Assembly: GCA_947624925.1 (NCBI GenBank)
Contig: CANQMG010000008.1
Location: 1 to 28,518 of the forward strand
Source: an uncultured Clostridia bacterium
GTDB lineage: Bacteria > Bacillota > Clostridia > TANB77 > CAG-508
DNA length: 28,518 nt
Direction of reading: 5' to 3'
The position numbers and the translations under genes are program-made. The notes under the pieces were generated by a model. It did not search any database. It saw only the letters and a list, made by a program, of their open reading frames with translations, and was not told the DNA's origin. Shown one piece after another: positions 7,878-17,607 of this stretch (the first letter of the stretch is position 1; each line of letters starts with the position of its first letter).

Positions 7878-7897
7878 TATCTTATGCAAATAAGATA
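7878..7897 (+). promoter_or_regulatory. Small hairpin upstream of the pilin-like gene
   Basis: TATCTTAT (7878-7885) pairs perfectly with ATAAGATA (7890-7897) around a GCAA tetraloop. No T-run follows, so it is more likely an mRNA processing or stability element at the head of the 7939 gene than a terminator. Confidence 0.4.
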
Positions 7898-7938
7898 CTA
7901 ATATAAAAATATACATAAAAATAAAGGAGGGAATTATA

Positions 7939-8349
7939 ATGAAAAAAAGTCTAAAATTATTATCAATATTACTTACTGTAGTATTAGTTTGTGGAATTAT
8001 GTTAGTTCCTGTATATGCATCTGATCCTAGTGAAATTACACCTAAAAGAGGTGAAGAATCTGGAAGATTAGTAACAATTGGTCAAAGAATATATGGTGCT
8101 ATATTTACAGTTGGTATAGTTGCATCTGTTATAATTGTAGCTGTTTTAGGTATTAGATACATGATGGGAAGTACAGAGGACAAATCAGAATACAAAAAAT
8201 CAATGATACCTTACTTAGTTGGTGCTTTATGCTTATTTAGTGCATCAACAATTGCAACAATTGTATTCAACTTAACTAAAGATGATAATGTTGCAGGTGA
8301 AGCAGCAAAAGAAACAGGTATGCTTGTTATGAAAATGTTCATAGCATAA
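7939..8349 (+). CDS. VirB2/TrbC-like pilin subunit
   Basis: This 136-residue protein has a clear signal peptide (MKKSLKLLS, hydrophobic core, likely cleavage after VYA at about residue 27). Two membrane spans follow (about 52-75 and 90-108) with a short charged loop between them (STEDKSEYKKS) and MIPYL, the architecture of VirB2/TrbC pilins. The mature protein would be about 110 residues. Its AAGGAGGG site is very strong and a strong terminator follows immediately (8395-8423), so this gene is probably expressed at a higher level than the machinery genes behind it, as expected for a major pilin. It is closely similar to the C-terminal 68 residues of the 5615 protein. Confidence 0.78.
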   Translation: MKKSLKLLSILLTVVLVCGIMLVPVYASDPSEITPKRGEESGRLVTIGQRIYGAIFTVGIVASVIIVAVLGIRYMMGSTEDKSEYKKSMIPYLVGALCLFSASTIATIVFNLTKDDNVAGEAAKETGMLVMKMFIA

Positions 8350-8394
8350 TATTACAGTAGTATTACAATTATATTAAAATTAAAAAAAATGTTG

Positions 8395-8423
8395 AAAAAA
8401 GCTTACTTTTGTAAGCTTTTTTT
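8395..8423 (+). terminator. Strong terminator between pilin and machinery genes
   Basis: AAAAAAGCTTAC (8395-8406) pairs with 8411-8422 around a TTTT loop and ends in seven Ts. It would cut off most transcription from the pilin promoters before the PrgI-VirB4 genes. Confidence 0.88.
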
Positions 8424-8431
8424 GTTATAAT
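8423..8431 (+). promoter_or_regulatory. Extended -10 promoter overlapping the terminator
   Basis: TGTTATAAT (TG-N-TATAAT) begins in the last base of the terminator T-run. No good -35 lies at the right spacing, which fits an extended -10 promoter. It would restart transcription for the PrgI-like gene at 8469 and those behind it. Confidence 0.55.
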
Positions 8432-8468
8432 AGAAGAGAGATATTATATCAATATGGAGGAAATAAAA

Positions 8469-8819
8469 ATGGGTACATATATGATTCCTAGAAATACAAA
8501 AGGAGAAGGCAGAATTTTATTTATATTTTCAACAAAATCTTTAATATATACTGCAATAGGAGCTACTCTTGGAATACCATTTTACTATTTATTTGGTATT
8601 TTTAAAATAAAATTAGTAGGTTTCATAATAGCAGCATTTTTTGGAGTTATAGGATTTATAATAGGTACTATAAAAATTCCAACAATACAAACATTTAAAA
8701 TTACGAGAGATATTGGTGGAGAAAGCATTGATGATATAATATTAAGATATATAAAATTTAAAAGAAAGAAAAATAAAATTTATACGATGAGTTTAAAGGA
8801 GGACACAAAAGATGAATAA
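8469..8819 (+). CDS. PrgI-family (VirB3-like) T4SS membrane protein
   Basis: This 116-residue protein begins MGTYMIPRNTKGEGRILFIF, close to the PrgI-family start (a short strand with IPR, then basic residues). Two membrane spans follow (about 27-45 and 48-70) and then the characteristic cytoplasmic end with R-D-I-G-G-E and a basic tail. PrgI proteins are small T4SS components of Gram-positive conjugation systems regarded as VirB3 counterparts and lie just upstream of VirB4. The start is the ATG at 8469; an earlier ATG at 8454 overlaps the GGAGG site and is rejected. The end overlaps the next gene by 8 bases. Confidence 0.82.
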   Translation: MGTYMIPRNTKGEGRILFIFSTKSLIYTAIGATLGIPFYYLFGIFKIKLVGFIIAAFFGVIGFIIGTIKIPTIQTFKITRDIGGESIDDIILRYIKFKRKKNKIYTMSLKEDTKDE

Positions 8820-10017
8820 TGTTGAAATAACAAATCTTTTAACTATATTATTAGCTATAGGAATAGCAATTCTAGGTATACTTATAATAACATTTATAAT
8901 TGTGTCTATAGTTAGTAAGTCTAAGGAAAAAGATAAAAAAAATGATAAAATAAAAGATAAATCGCCAAAGGTAGAAAATAAAAAAAGTGTAGAGGCTAAA
9001 ATATATACAAAAGAAGATATTAAAAAGTTTATGGAATTTGATGATATAGTAGATAATATGATATCAACTAAAGATGGTAAAAGATTTGTTATGGTTATAG
9101 AATGTCAGGGAGTAAATTATGACCTTATGAGTGCAATGGAAAAAAATTCTGTTGAAAGAGGGTTTGTACAGTTTTTAAATACATTAACTAGACCAATTCA
9201 AATATACATACAATCAAGAAGAGTAAATCTAGAAGATAGTATAGCAGGATATAAAAAAAGGTTAGAAAATATTGATAGAAGTTATTCTAGAATAAAAATG
9301 GAAAAAGAAAGAATGGAAAGAGAGCAAATTTCTAATGTTCAAACAATGAATAAAATAAACTTCGAATATACAAGACTTAAAAACTTATATGAATATACTC
9401 AAGATTTAATAAAAAACACAGAAAAAATGAGCTTAAATAAAAATATATTAACTAAAAAATATTATATAGTTATATATTATTATGTAGAAGATACAGATGA
9501 TATGTTTGGAAAAGATGAAATTTTAGATATGGCATTTTCTGAATTATATACAAATGCTCAAGCTATAATTAGAACATTAGCATCTTGTGATGTACAGGGA
9601 AAAATACTAGATTCAAGTCAGCTTATTGATTTATTATATGTTGCGTATAATAGAGATGATGCAGAAATATTAAGAGCAGATAAATCAATAAAAGCAGGAT
9701 ATGATGCTTTATACTCAACAGGAAAGGACGTTATAGAAAAAAGAATAGAATTACTAGATAAACTAGCACAAGAAAAAGCCTTAGAAAAAGCAAATAATGC
9801 AATAGAAAAAGCATATCTTAGAAGTAAAAGAGAATATGAGGCAAAAACAAAGGAGGAAAGGTTAGAAGATACAATTAGGAAAATTGCTAGAAGTAAAATT
9901 TATGAAAATGATGACTATTTAGATGACCAAATTATTGAATATGCAATAGAAGAAATAGACAGTGAAGAAAATACTAGTAAAAAAAGAAAAACTGTAAAGA
10001 AGGGAGATAAAAAATAA
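8812..10017 (+). CDS. Membrane-anchored TraC/VirB4-N-like T4SS protein
   Basis: This 401-residue protein has an N-terminal membrane span (about 8-34), a Lys-rich linker (36-60), a globular domain (about 65-270) and a basic C-terminal coiled-coil-like tail (about 300-401). The globular domain (DGKRFVMVIE, then QFLNTLTRPIQIYIQSR) resembles the N-terminal domain found in VirB4/TraC-type proteins and in stand-alone TraC-like proteins. There is no Walker motif, so it is not an ATPase by itself. A long charged helix (about 145-200) is inserted. It overlaps the PrgI-like gene by 8 bases and ends 3 bases before the VirB4 gene, so the three are translationally coupled. I infer that it links VirB4 to the membrane channel. 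Confidence 0.68.
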   Translation: MNNVEITNLLTILLAIGIAILGILIITFIIVSIVSKSKEKDKKNDKIKDKSPKVENKKSVEAKIYTKEDIKKFMEFDDIVDNMISTKDGKRFVMVIECQGVNYDLMSAMEKNSVERGFVQFLNTLTRPIQIYIQSRRVNLEDSIAGYKKRLENIDRSYSRIKMEKERMEREQISNVQTMNKINFEYTRLKNLYEYTQDLIKNTEKMSLNKNILTKKYYIVIYYYVEDTDDMFGKDEILDMAFSELYTNAQAIIRTLASCDVQGKILDSSQLIDLLYVAYNRDDAEILRADKSIKAGYDALYSTGKDVIEKRIELLDKLAQEKALEKANNAIEKAYLRSKREYEAKTKEERLEDTIRKIARSKIYENDDYLDDQIIEYAIEEIDSEENTSKKRKTVKKGDKK

Positions 10018-10020
10018 ATT

Positions 10021-11946
10021 ATGGCAAAAGAAGAAATAATTTTAGAAAAGAAAGAAAAAGAAGAAAATTCTGCAAAACCTAAAACCATAAAAGATTTAAT
10101 CTCACCATCAGGAATAGATGCATCTAATCTTAATTACCTAGAAATAATTTCTCATACAACAAGATATGCAAGAAGTTTCTATTTAGCAACTTTGCCACGT
10201 ATGGGAACATTTCCATCACTTTTAAGAGATATGTATGATTTTGGTGATATAAATGTATCAATATTTATTAATCCAATACATGAGGCAAATTCACAGCAAG
10301 AATTAAATAAAACAATAAATGAACTTGAAGTTGAAAGATTAGTAGCATATAAAAAAGGAAATATAAATAGAGAGGCAGTATTATCACAAAAAAAGTATGA
10401 AACAGAGCAATTAAGAGATGAAATAGCAGCAGGATTTAATAAAATGTTTGAGGCATCTGTTGTTTCTACTATATTTGCATATAATATGCAAGACTTAGAT
10501 AAATATACAAAACTATTAGCAACAGAAATGTCTAAAACTCAGGTTGGCTTAAAAAATACATGGGCTTTACAAGAAGAGGCATTTAAAACTAATGTACCAC
10601 TTGCAAATAATTATATAAATAAAAAACATTCATTTGATAGACATTCAATGTCAACAGTATTTCCATTTACATCTTCAGAAGTAGGACATGCTACAGGAGT
10701 TCCAATAGCATACAACAAACAAACAGGTACACCAATATTATTTGATAATTTCCATAGTTCACTTACAAATTATAATATGGTTATATTTGCTAAATCTGGT
10801 GCTGGAAAATCTGTAACAATGAAAACATTAATATCTAGAAGTTCTGTTTTAATGGGAATAGAAAGCTTAGCATTAGATGCAGAAGGTGAATATAGAATTG
10901 TTGCTGAGGCATTAGGAGGATTAAATGTAATTATTAGTCCTACATCAAAAACAGTAATAAATGTTTTCGATATAGAGCCAGAGCTTGTAAAAGATGAAAT
11001 AACCGGTAGAGAAAGACCTACTCTTAGTGTAGAAAATAAAATTGAAGATGTTACACAAGCATTACTTACAATGGCAAAGGGAAGTACAAGAAGTACAGAG
11101 GTAAACGAACTTACAAAACAAATAATTGCAGAGGCAGTTGCAGAAGAATATGAAGCACTAGGAATTAATAGCAATGTTAATAGTTTATATAAAAGTGAAA
11201 CAACAGAATTAAATTATGATAAATTAGAAAAAGAAAAAAAGGAAATGCCAACAATTGGCTCATGGTACAAAAGAATTAAAGAAAAAGCAGATAAAAATGA
11301 AAATCCAGATTATAAATTTCATTACAGCTATTTACTTAAAGTAATGAAACAATACATAAGAGAATATAATGGTCAAATGGCTTATTTTGATGGGCAATCA
11401 ACATTTGATTTATTAGAAGGAACAACATTTATAAATTTAGATATATCTCAACTAGAAGAAAGATTTGCAAGACCACTTGCACAGCAAATACTTCTTTCTT
11501 GGATTTGGGAGAAATTTGTAAAGAAAAATAGTGAAGATAGAAAAAAGGCAAAACAAAAGAGAGTTTTAGTAGATGAGGCGTGGATGCTTTTACCATACCC
11601 AGAAGCAGTAGACTTCTTAAATAAAATGGCAAGACGTGCAAGAAAAAGAAATGTTTCTTTGGCAATTGTATCTCAAAGATTCCAGGATTTTTATGAAAAG
11701 CCAGAAGCACAGGCAGTTCTTACATCATCAGATACAAAATTATTCTTAGCTCAAGATAAATCTGAAATAGAATATGTAAAAGAGGTATTTAAGCTTTCAG
11801 AGGGTGAGGCAAACTTTTTAACAACATGTGGAAAAGGAGAAGGACTATTAAAAGTAGGAAATGATTCTGCTATTATACAAATAACACCAACGAAAAAAGA
11901 GTTTGAATTTATAGAAACAAACTTAAATAAATTAGTGCAAAGATAG
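10021..11946 (+). CDS. virB4: VirB4-family T4SS ATPase
   Basis: This 641-residue soluble ATPase powers assembly and substrate transfer in type IV secretion. The N-terminal CagE/VirB4 domain (about 30-230) has the typical ISHTTRYARSFYL and LPRMG strings. The P-loop is KSGAGKS (258-264), Walker B is VLVDEA (515-520), and SQRFQDF lies further on, as in VirB4/TraE/TrbE proteins. Length is in the family range. It starts 3 bases after the preceding stop, with a GGGAGAT site inside the end of that gene, so the two are translated together. The clear VirB4 is the anchor for calling the whole region a T4SS. No VirD4-type coupling ATPase is present. Confidence 0.95.
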   Translation: MAKEEIILEKKEKEENSAKPKTIKDLISPSGIDASNLNYLEIISHTTRYARSFYLATLPRMGTFPSLLRDMYDFGDINVSIFINPIHEANSQQELNKTINELEVERLVAYKKGNINREAVLSQKKYETEQLRDEIAAGFNKMFEASVVSTIFAYNMQDLDKYTKLLATEMSKTQVGLKNTWALQEEAFKTNVPLANNYINKKHSFDRHSMSTVFPFTSSEVGHATGVPIAYNKQTGTPILFDNFHSSLTNYNMVIFAKSGAGKSVTMKTLISRSSVLMGIESLALDAEGEYRIVAEALGGLNVIISPTSKTVINVFDIEPELVKDEITGRERPTLSVENKIEDVTQALLTMAKGSTRSTEVNELTKQIIAEAVAEEYEALGINSNVNSLYKSETTELNYDKLEKEKKEMPTIGSWYKRIKEKADKNENPDYKFHYSYLLKVMKQYIREYNGQMAYFDGQSTFDLLEGTTFINLDISQLEERFARPLAQQILLSWIWEKFVKKNSEDRKKAKQKRVLVDEAWMLLPYPEAVDFLNKMARRARKRNVSLAIVSQRFQDFYEKPEAQAVLTSSDTKLFLAQDKSEIEYVKEVFKLSEGEANFLTTCGKGEGLLKVGNDSAIIQITPTKKEFEFIETNLNKLVQR

Positions 11947-11960
11947 AGAGGAGATTTTAA

Positions 11961-14900
11961 GTGAAAAAATTCAAAGCAGTTAATAATAAAAAAATTGCAA
12001 TAATTCTTATATTTGTTATGTTATTTAGTTTTATATTACCCAAAACATCAAAAGCAGCATTTGAGGGGGCTAAGAATTTTTTTAATTCTACATTAGCAAA
12101 TTTAGTATATGATGTTGAATTTGGTGTTCTTGCAACTGTTAATAATATCTTTTGTGGTGATGAAGATGATGTAGATAATGTAGAACTTGATAAAATACTA
12201 CTAACACCAGAAAACATAATAAAAGGTAAATTTTCCATATTTGATGCTAACTTATTTAAAGACATGATTAAAAATGATTATATTGATGGCGATTATGCAG
12301 TTGATGGTAAAAATTCTCTTAAAAGTACAATAGCTGGTTGGTATTACGCATTAAGAAATTTATCTTTAATAGCACTATTATCAATATTAGTTTATATAGC
12401 AATAAGAATGATGTTATCTAGTATAGCAAAAGATAAAGAAAAATATAAAAGTATGCTTAAAGACTGGCTTGTAGCTATGATTTTAGTTGTTGTTATGCAC
12501 TTTATAATAATATTTGCATTAAATCTTACAAGCCAAATAACAGAAGCTATTGGAAATCGGAAGTAATGAAAGTATGATTGATAAAATACAAGAAGATATG
12601 AGAACATCTATGTATAATGAAGAATATGGAGAATTCTGGGGTAATGCATTAATTGCAATGGCAATTATTGGATTTACAGCGGTTTTTACTGTTAAATATT
12701 TAAAAAGGATGATAACAATAACATTTTTAATATTATTAGCTCCAGTAACATGTATTACATATCCAATAGATAAAGTAAAAGATGGAAAAGCCCAAGCATT
12801 TGATTACTGGTTAAGAGAATTTATATTCGAAGTTATGATTCAGCCGTTTCATTTACTTTTGTATGTTGTATTAATAAGTTCAGCAAGTACACTTGCGAGT
12901 CAAAATATAATATATTCAATATTATGTTTTGCAATAATGTTACCAGCAGAAAAAGTAATAAAAGAAATGTTTGGAATTAATGAAAAACTTGGTTCTCCAT
13001 TAAATGCAGCACTTGCTGGAGCAGGAGCATCTCAATTAATGAATATGGCTAAATCATTAGGAGATAAGAAAGCAACGAGTGATTCTAACGATAAATCAAG
13101 TAGTTCTAAAAACGATGAATATGATGATACACCAAGAACAAAACCAGATTCAGGTGCATATAGTGGCGAATCAGATATGGGAGATGATAATTCACCAGGT
13201 TCTGGTTCAGATGAAGATAATAATGAAGATATTAGAACTACTCCATTTGGTGGTGACGATAGTCCAGGTAATGGTGGTGACGATAGTCAAAGTAATGGTG
13301 GTAGCGATAATCCAGATAATGGTGGTGGAAGTGGAGGTAATGATTCATCACCAAATGAAGATACAAATGATCAATCACAAACAGATGGTGTAGAAAATTC
13401 AATGCTTGAAGAAAATCCATCAAGCAATAGTGGAAGTGATGATGATTGGGATGACTTTTCAAATTTTCCAACCCAAGACGATGAAGAGAATCAACAAGAT
13501 TCAAATCAAGATTCTGGAGACAACTCTTCTGATGGACAAGATAGATCTCAAAATAATAATACTAATAATGCTAATCAACAAAAGAAACCATCTAAAATGA
13601 GCCAATTATATAATAAAGCAAAGAATACTAGATTAGCAAAATATGCGAGAAATTCAAGAAGGGCTATGGCAGAAGAATATAATGCAAGATTAAGAAAAAA
13701 ATATGGAACAGATAACAAATTAGGAGCAGCTGGAATATTTGCATTTAGAGGTGCTAAAAAATTAGTTGGAAAGACATTTAGAATGGCTGTCAAAACTGCA
13801 CTTGGTGGTGCATTGGCATTAGGAGCAGGGGCAGCTATGCTATTTACAGGGGATCCTAAAAAAATTATGGGTGCTGCAGCAGGAGCATTTGCATATGGGG
13901 CAAGTAAAGGTGGAAGAATTGCAGACCGTGTAAGTAATAGAGCAGGAAAAGTTGGTGATTATATAAAAATAGGAGATCGTGCAGCAAAATCTGATAAAAG
14001 AAAAGAAAGAGAATTTAGAAATAGATTCTATAATAATGATACAGAAAGAAAAGAAGCTTTAAAGGCTTTTAAAGAAAGAAATAATGGTAGAATGCCATCA
14101 ACAAGAGAAATGAAAGAGGAGATGGATAGAAGATATAAATACAAAAAAATGGGAATAGATGATAGCAAAACAATTAGTAAAGCGATAGCATTAGAGGAAA
14201 AAGAAAATCAAAGATTAGATACAGTAGCAGATGTAGATAAAAAAATGAATGATGATACATACAGAAGTAATTATAATAATTTAATGGAAACTGGAGATAA
14301 AGAAAAATTTGATAAAATTTATGGAGATGGTGCAGCAGATAATGCATATAGATATCGTCAATATGAAAAATTAAAAGCTTATGATGATATTTTAAATAAT
14401 AATGGAAGTATAGATGATTTTAAAGATAAGTACGGAGAAGAAGCTCTAGAACAAACTGCAAGAGCATATAAGAACAATACACATCCATTAACTTCATGGG
14501 ATTCATACAGAGATTCTGCTACAAGTAAACAAAGAGCTAATATACCTGAGAAAATTGCATATGCTGCAAATATGAATGAAAATCTAGGATATAAAGGTTC
14601 AGATTTCTTAGACGAGAAAAAGATGTCACAAGCATTAAAAGGATTTGAAGAAACATATATGGAAGAAAATAAAGGAGCTAGTAAGGCCGAAGCAAGGAGA
14701 GCTGGAATTGAACAACTAAGAATAGCAGCAAGACTAAAAGGTGTTCAAAATCCTAATATACCTGGATTAAATAATTCTGGGCAAAGAGGTAATAGACAAC
14801 AGGCAGCACCAAGTGGAAATGGACAAAGAAGACAAGCAGGAAGTAGTAGACAAACAACACAAGGACCTGATAGTACAAGTAGAACAAGAAGAACACCTAG

Positions 14901-15660
14901 AAGTGTTGTTAGTACAAATGTTGGCGATATATCACATATTGCAGAAAGACTTAATGGATCTGATAAAGAGTATGAAAAATTTTATAATGCACTAAATGGA
15001 GTTAATTCTGCTGGTGAAAAAATATCTGAAAGTGATTTTGATAGCAAGTATGGAGATGGTGCAGCAGAAAAGGCTAAAGAGCATTATCAATTAGAACAGG
15101 AAATGAAGAGAGATAATAAGGCTATAGAAAATGTTAATAAAAATTTAAATACTGGCTCAGATGAAAATAAAGATAGTTATAAAAATATGTATGAAGATAT
15201 AGATAAAGGAACTATACATGAAGACGAATCTAATAAAGAAAAAATAGACGACTATAAAAGATATAAACAAACTGGTAAAAGAAAGGAAAAATATAGTGAT
15301 ATAACAGAATATGCAAGAGAAAAAGCACAAAGGGAACTTGATACTTATTATGGAGGAATTATGGCAATACATAATAAAGTAGAAAACAATGATAAGCTTA
15401 AAGATGATATTGATTCATTAGGTAAAAAAGATGGTCTTACTGAAAGTGCATTTAGACTTAGTCATGAAGGTGTTTCAACCCAAAAAGCTAGAAATTATAT
15501 AGATATGCAAAAGAAATTTAAAGACCAAAAAAAGAAAGATCCAAATTTAAGGTTTGAAGATTACGTGCTTGCAAGAAGAAGAAAAGCATTAAGAAATCAA
15601 GGGTTTACACCACGTCAAATTCAAGATAAGCTGGACGATGATTTTATAAAGCCAAATTAA
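11961..15660 (+). CDS. VirB6/TrbL-like polytopic protein with giant hydrophilic tail, interrupted by a +1 shift
   Basis: Two frames (11961-12566 and 12550-15660) are halves of one VirB6/TrbL-like protein. The first (GTG start, GAGGAG site) has a signal-like segment and two spans ending in AKDKEKYKSMLKDWL and FALNLT; the second continues with spans around WGNALIAMAIIG, TITFLILLAPVTCITYP and IQPFHLLLYVVL, as in TrbL-like proteins of clostridial conjugation systems. Skipping C12558 joins them (..IGN-GSNES..) into 1232 residues. The shift is at TCGGAAGT (12557-12564). After the membrane part come an Asp/Ser/Gly/Asn-rich linker (about 370-550), a second Ala/Gly-rich hydrophobic stretch (about 605-650), and a long charged helical tail with repeated YGDGAA motifs. 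If no shift occurs, reinitiation at ATG 12574 could produce two chains. Confidence 0.8.
12557..12564 (+). promoter_or_regulatory. Candidate +1 recoding site in the virB6-like gene
   Basis: TCGGAAGT is read AAT CGG AAG TAA in the zero frame, so a stop follows two codons later. Skipping the C gives AAT GGA AGT AAT and enters the long downstream frame. The same octamer occurs at the gatA shift. Confidence 0.6.
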
Positions 15661-15694
15661 GATATAAAAAAAATATAATAGGAGGGAATATACC

Positions 15695-16186
15695 ATGAAA
15701 ATAAATGATAATTTAAAATTATTTTGGGCAGATAATGGTAGTTTCCTCCTAAAAACAATTGGAATAATATTTTTAGTTCTTTCAGTTATAAAAACAGCAG
15801 ACTATATTGTAGCTCAAAGGATAGAGCAAGAAGAATATGAAAACGAAATAAATATGCAAATGCAAGGTAATACCGTGCAAATTGAATTAATAAAAAAATT
15901 TAATAAATTATGTAATGAAAGAAAAATAGAAGAGGCATATAACTTATTATCTAATAAATGCAAAGAAGAAAAATATCCAACACAGAATGTGTTTAAGGAA
16001 GAATTTTACGAAAAATCCTATCCAAGCAAAATGAACATAAAGGAAACGAAATATCTAGGAGAAAATAACTATAAAGTTATACTAGAAGAGGACATGCTTT
16101 CAACTGGTAAAGTAGAAAATCTAATTCAAATAGAAAATAACTATGAAATAGATGGAGAATTAATATATATACAAAACATATTATAG
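15695..16186 (+). CDS. Membrane-anchored NTF2/VirB8-like protein
   Basis: This 163-residue protein has one membrane span (about 19-38) and then an extracytoplasmic domain of about 115 residues. The domain has the pattern FNKLCNERKIEEAYNLLSNKC followed by alternating beta strands, an NTF2-like fold pattern seen in VirB8/TcpC-type T4SS proteins. The same helix motif recurs in the 17608 protein (GDLEKAYNTLDDKYKEEKF and NDYKQAYSYIDETYRENNF). It has a strong AGGAGGG site, lies 34 bases behind the virB6-like gene and 8 bases before the hydrolase gene. I infer an assembly-scaffold role like VirB8; sequence identity to a named family cannot be shown here. Confidence 0.6.
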   Translation: MKINDNLKLFWADNGSFLLKTIGIIFLVLSVIKTADYIVAQRIEQEEYENEINMQMQGNTVQIELIKKFNKLCNERKIEEAYNLLSNKCKEEKYPTQNVFKEEFYEKSYPSKMNIKETKYLGENNYKVILEEDMLSTGKVENLIQIENNYEIDGELIYIQNIL

Positions 16187-16194
16187 GAGGAAAA

Positions 16195-17550
16195 ATGAGC
16201 GCAAAGGATGGTTTTCAAAGAGGAGTAAATTTCATAAAAAAAGTTACTACTAGTAAAATGCCAACATGGCTAAAAGTAACAATCCTTGTAGTAATAGGAG
16301 TAATATTATTACTTATTCTACTTATCTGTCTTGTGGTAGTAATAGCAGTAGCAGAAGATGAAGAAGAAAAAACAGCTCAAGCATCATCATCTTCTTATGT
16401 TGGAACAATAACAAATGAAACAATTGACTGGTTTTACGAGTATATAAATTATGTAGAGGGTGGCAATAACACTATAGAAATTAAAGACGGAAAAGAATAT
16501 TATAAAGTAATAAAGATTGGAGATGGAAAAAGAACAGTTGGACATGGTTTAACATTAGAAGATGACTATAATGAACTGGATTCCATAGCTGCTGAGTATG
16601 GAATAGAAAAAAAAGCTCAGGATTTTATAGCTGACGATTATATGTTAAAAGAATGGGTAGATGAGGCACAAGAACTTGTAATACAAAAAGACCTTGATAG
16701 TGTAAAAAATTTATATTCAGGTTTACAACCATATCAATACTGTGTATTAGTAAGTCAAAAATATCAAAAAGGAAGTGTGAGTACAGACTATTACAGTGAT
16801 TGTATGGCAACATGGGATTCTTCAAAAACAAAGTATGGAGAATTTGAGCATGAAAATGATTGGAAATATGAGGATTTAAATGATGATGATAGAAATTGGG
16901 GAAATGGATTTTTTGATGATCCTTTAGCACAATGTTTTTTAGAAGATTGGGATTATGCATGTGAAAATTTTCCGGGATTAAAGAATAGAAGAAGAGCTGA
17001 CTATATTATGTTTAAAACTGGATGGAATATGATTACAGGTACTTATTGCCCAATGGGAAATAGTGGTGGAGTATCAGATGGAACAGGTTGGTGGCTACCA
17101 ATGACTTCTTCAAAAACAGAGTATAATAAAGAGGGGATTGTAATATCTGCAGGAATGTATTATAGTTCTGGAAGTTGGCATGGTGCTGTTGATATGTATA
17201 ATAGTACAGGAAGTGGTATAATAATAGCATCAAGAGCTGGAACAGTATCATGGGTACAAAACTGGAAAGAATCTGATGGAACATCTGGTAATTCTTCTTA
17301 TGGAAATGCTATAAAAATAGATCATGGAGATGGATACAGTAGTTTATATGCACATATGTTAAATTTTGAACAAAATTTTAACATAGGAGACCAAATAGAA
17401 CAGGGACAAATACTAGGAATATCAGGAGAAACAGGAAATGCATATGGTGTGCATTTACACTTTGAAATAAGAGATAATAATGGTACAAGATTAAATCCAC
17501 AAGATTTTATATCATTAGAAAATCCATATCCTAGAAGTGGGAGCGAATAA
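16195..17550 (+). CDS. T4SS peptidoglycan hydrolase: lysozyme-like plus M23 endopeptidase
   Basis: This 451-residue anchored cell-wall enzyme has a membrane span at about 26-53 and a short Ser-rich linker. A lysozyme-like domain follows (about 72-285), with E88 in YVEGG and GDGKRTVGHGL (109-119), which resembles the glycosidase active-site region of phage-type lysozymes. The C-terminal M23 domain (about 310-440) has the zinc/catalytic pattern H329xxxD333, YAH387 and HLH (420-422). The M23 domain would cut peptide cross-bridges and the first domain glycan strands. Such two-domain hydrolases (VirB1/TcpG/CwlT-like) open the wall for Gram-positive T4SS channels. AGGAGG precedes the ATG. The assignment of the first domain is less certain than that of M23. 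Confidence 0.85.
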   Translation: MSAKDGFQRGVNFIKKVTTSKMPTWLKVTILVVIGVILLLILLICLVVVIAVAEDEEEKTAQASSSSYVGTITNETIDWFYEYINYVEGGNNTIEIKDGKEYYKVIKIGDGKRTVGHGLTLEDDYNELDSIAAEYGIEKKAQDFIADDYMLKEWVDEAQELVIQKDLDSVKNLYSGLQPYQYCVLVSQKYQKGSVSTDYYSDCMATWDSSKTKYGEFEHENDWKYEDLNDDDRNWGNGFFDDPLAQCFLEDWDYACENFPGLKNRRRADYIMFKTGWNMITGTYCPMGNSGGVSDGTGWWLPMTSSKTEYNKEGIVISAGMYYSSGSWHGAVDMYNSTGSGIIIASRAGTVSWVQNWKESDGTSGNSSYGNAIKIDHGDGYSSLYAHMLNFEQNFNIGDQIEQGQILGISGETGNAYGVHLHFEIRDNNGTRLNPQDFISLENPYPRSGSE

Positions 17551-17607
17551 TAGTGGAGATTTAATACTGTGAAACTGAATTTTATAAGATTGTTGGAGGA
17601 AAACTTT

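Noticed and set aside
13079..13600. Met/Ile/Gln/His-rich frames on both strands inside the virB6-like gene
   Set aside because: They are shadows of the Asp/Ser/Gly/Asn-rich repetitive coding stretch and have no binding sites.
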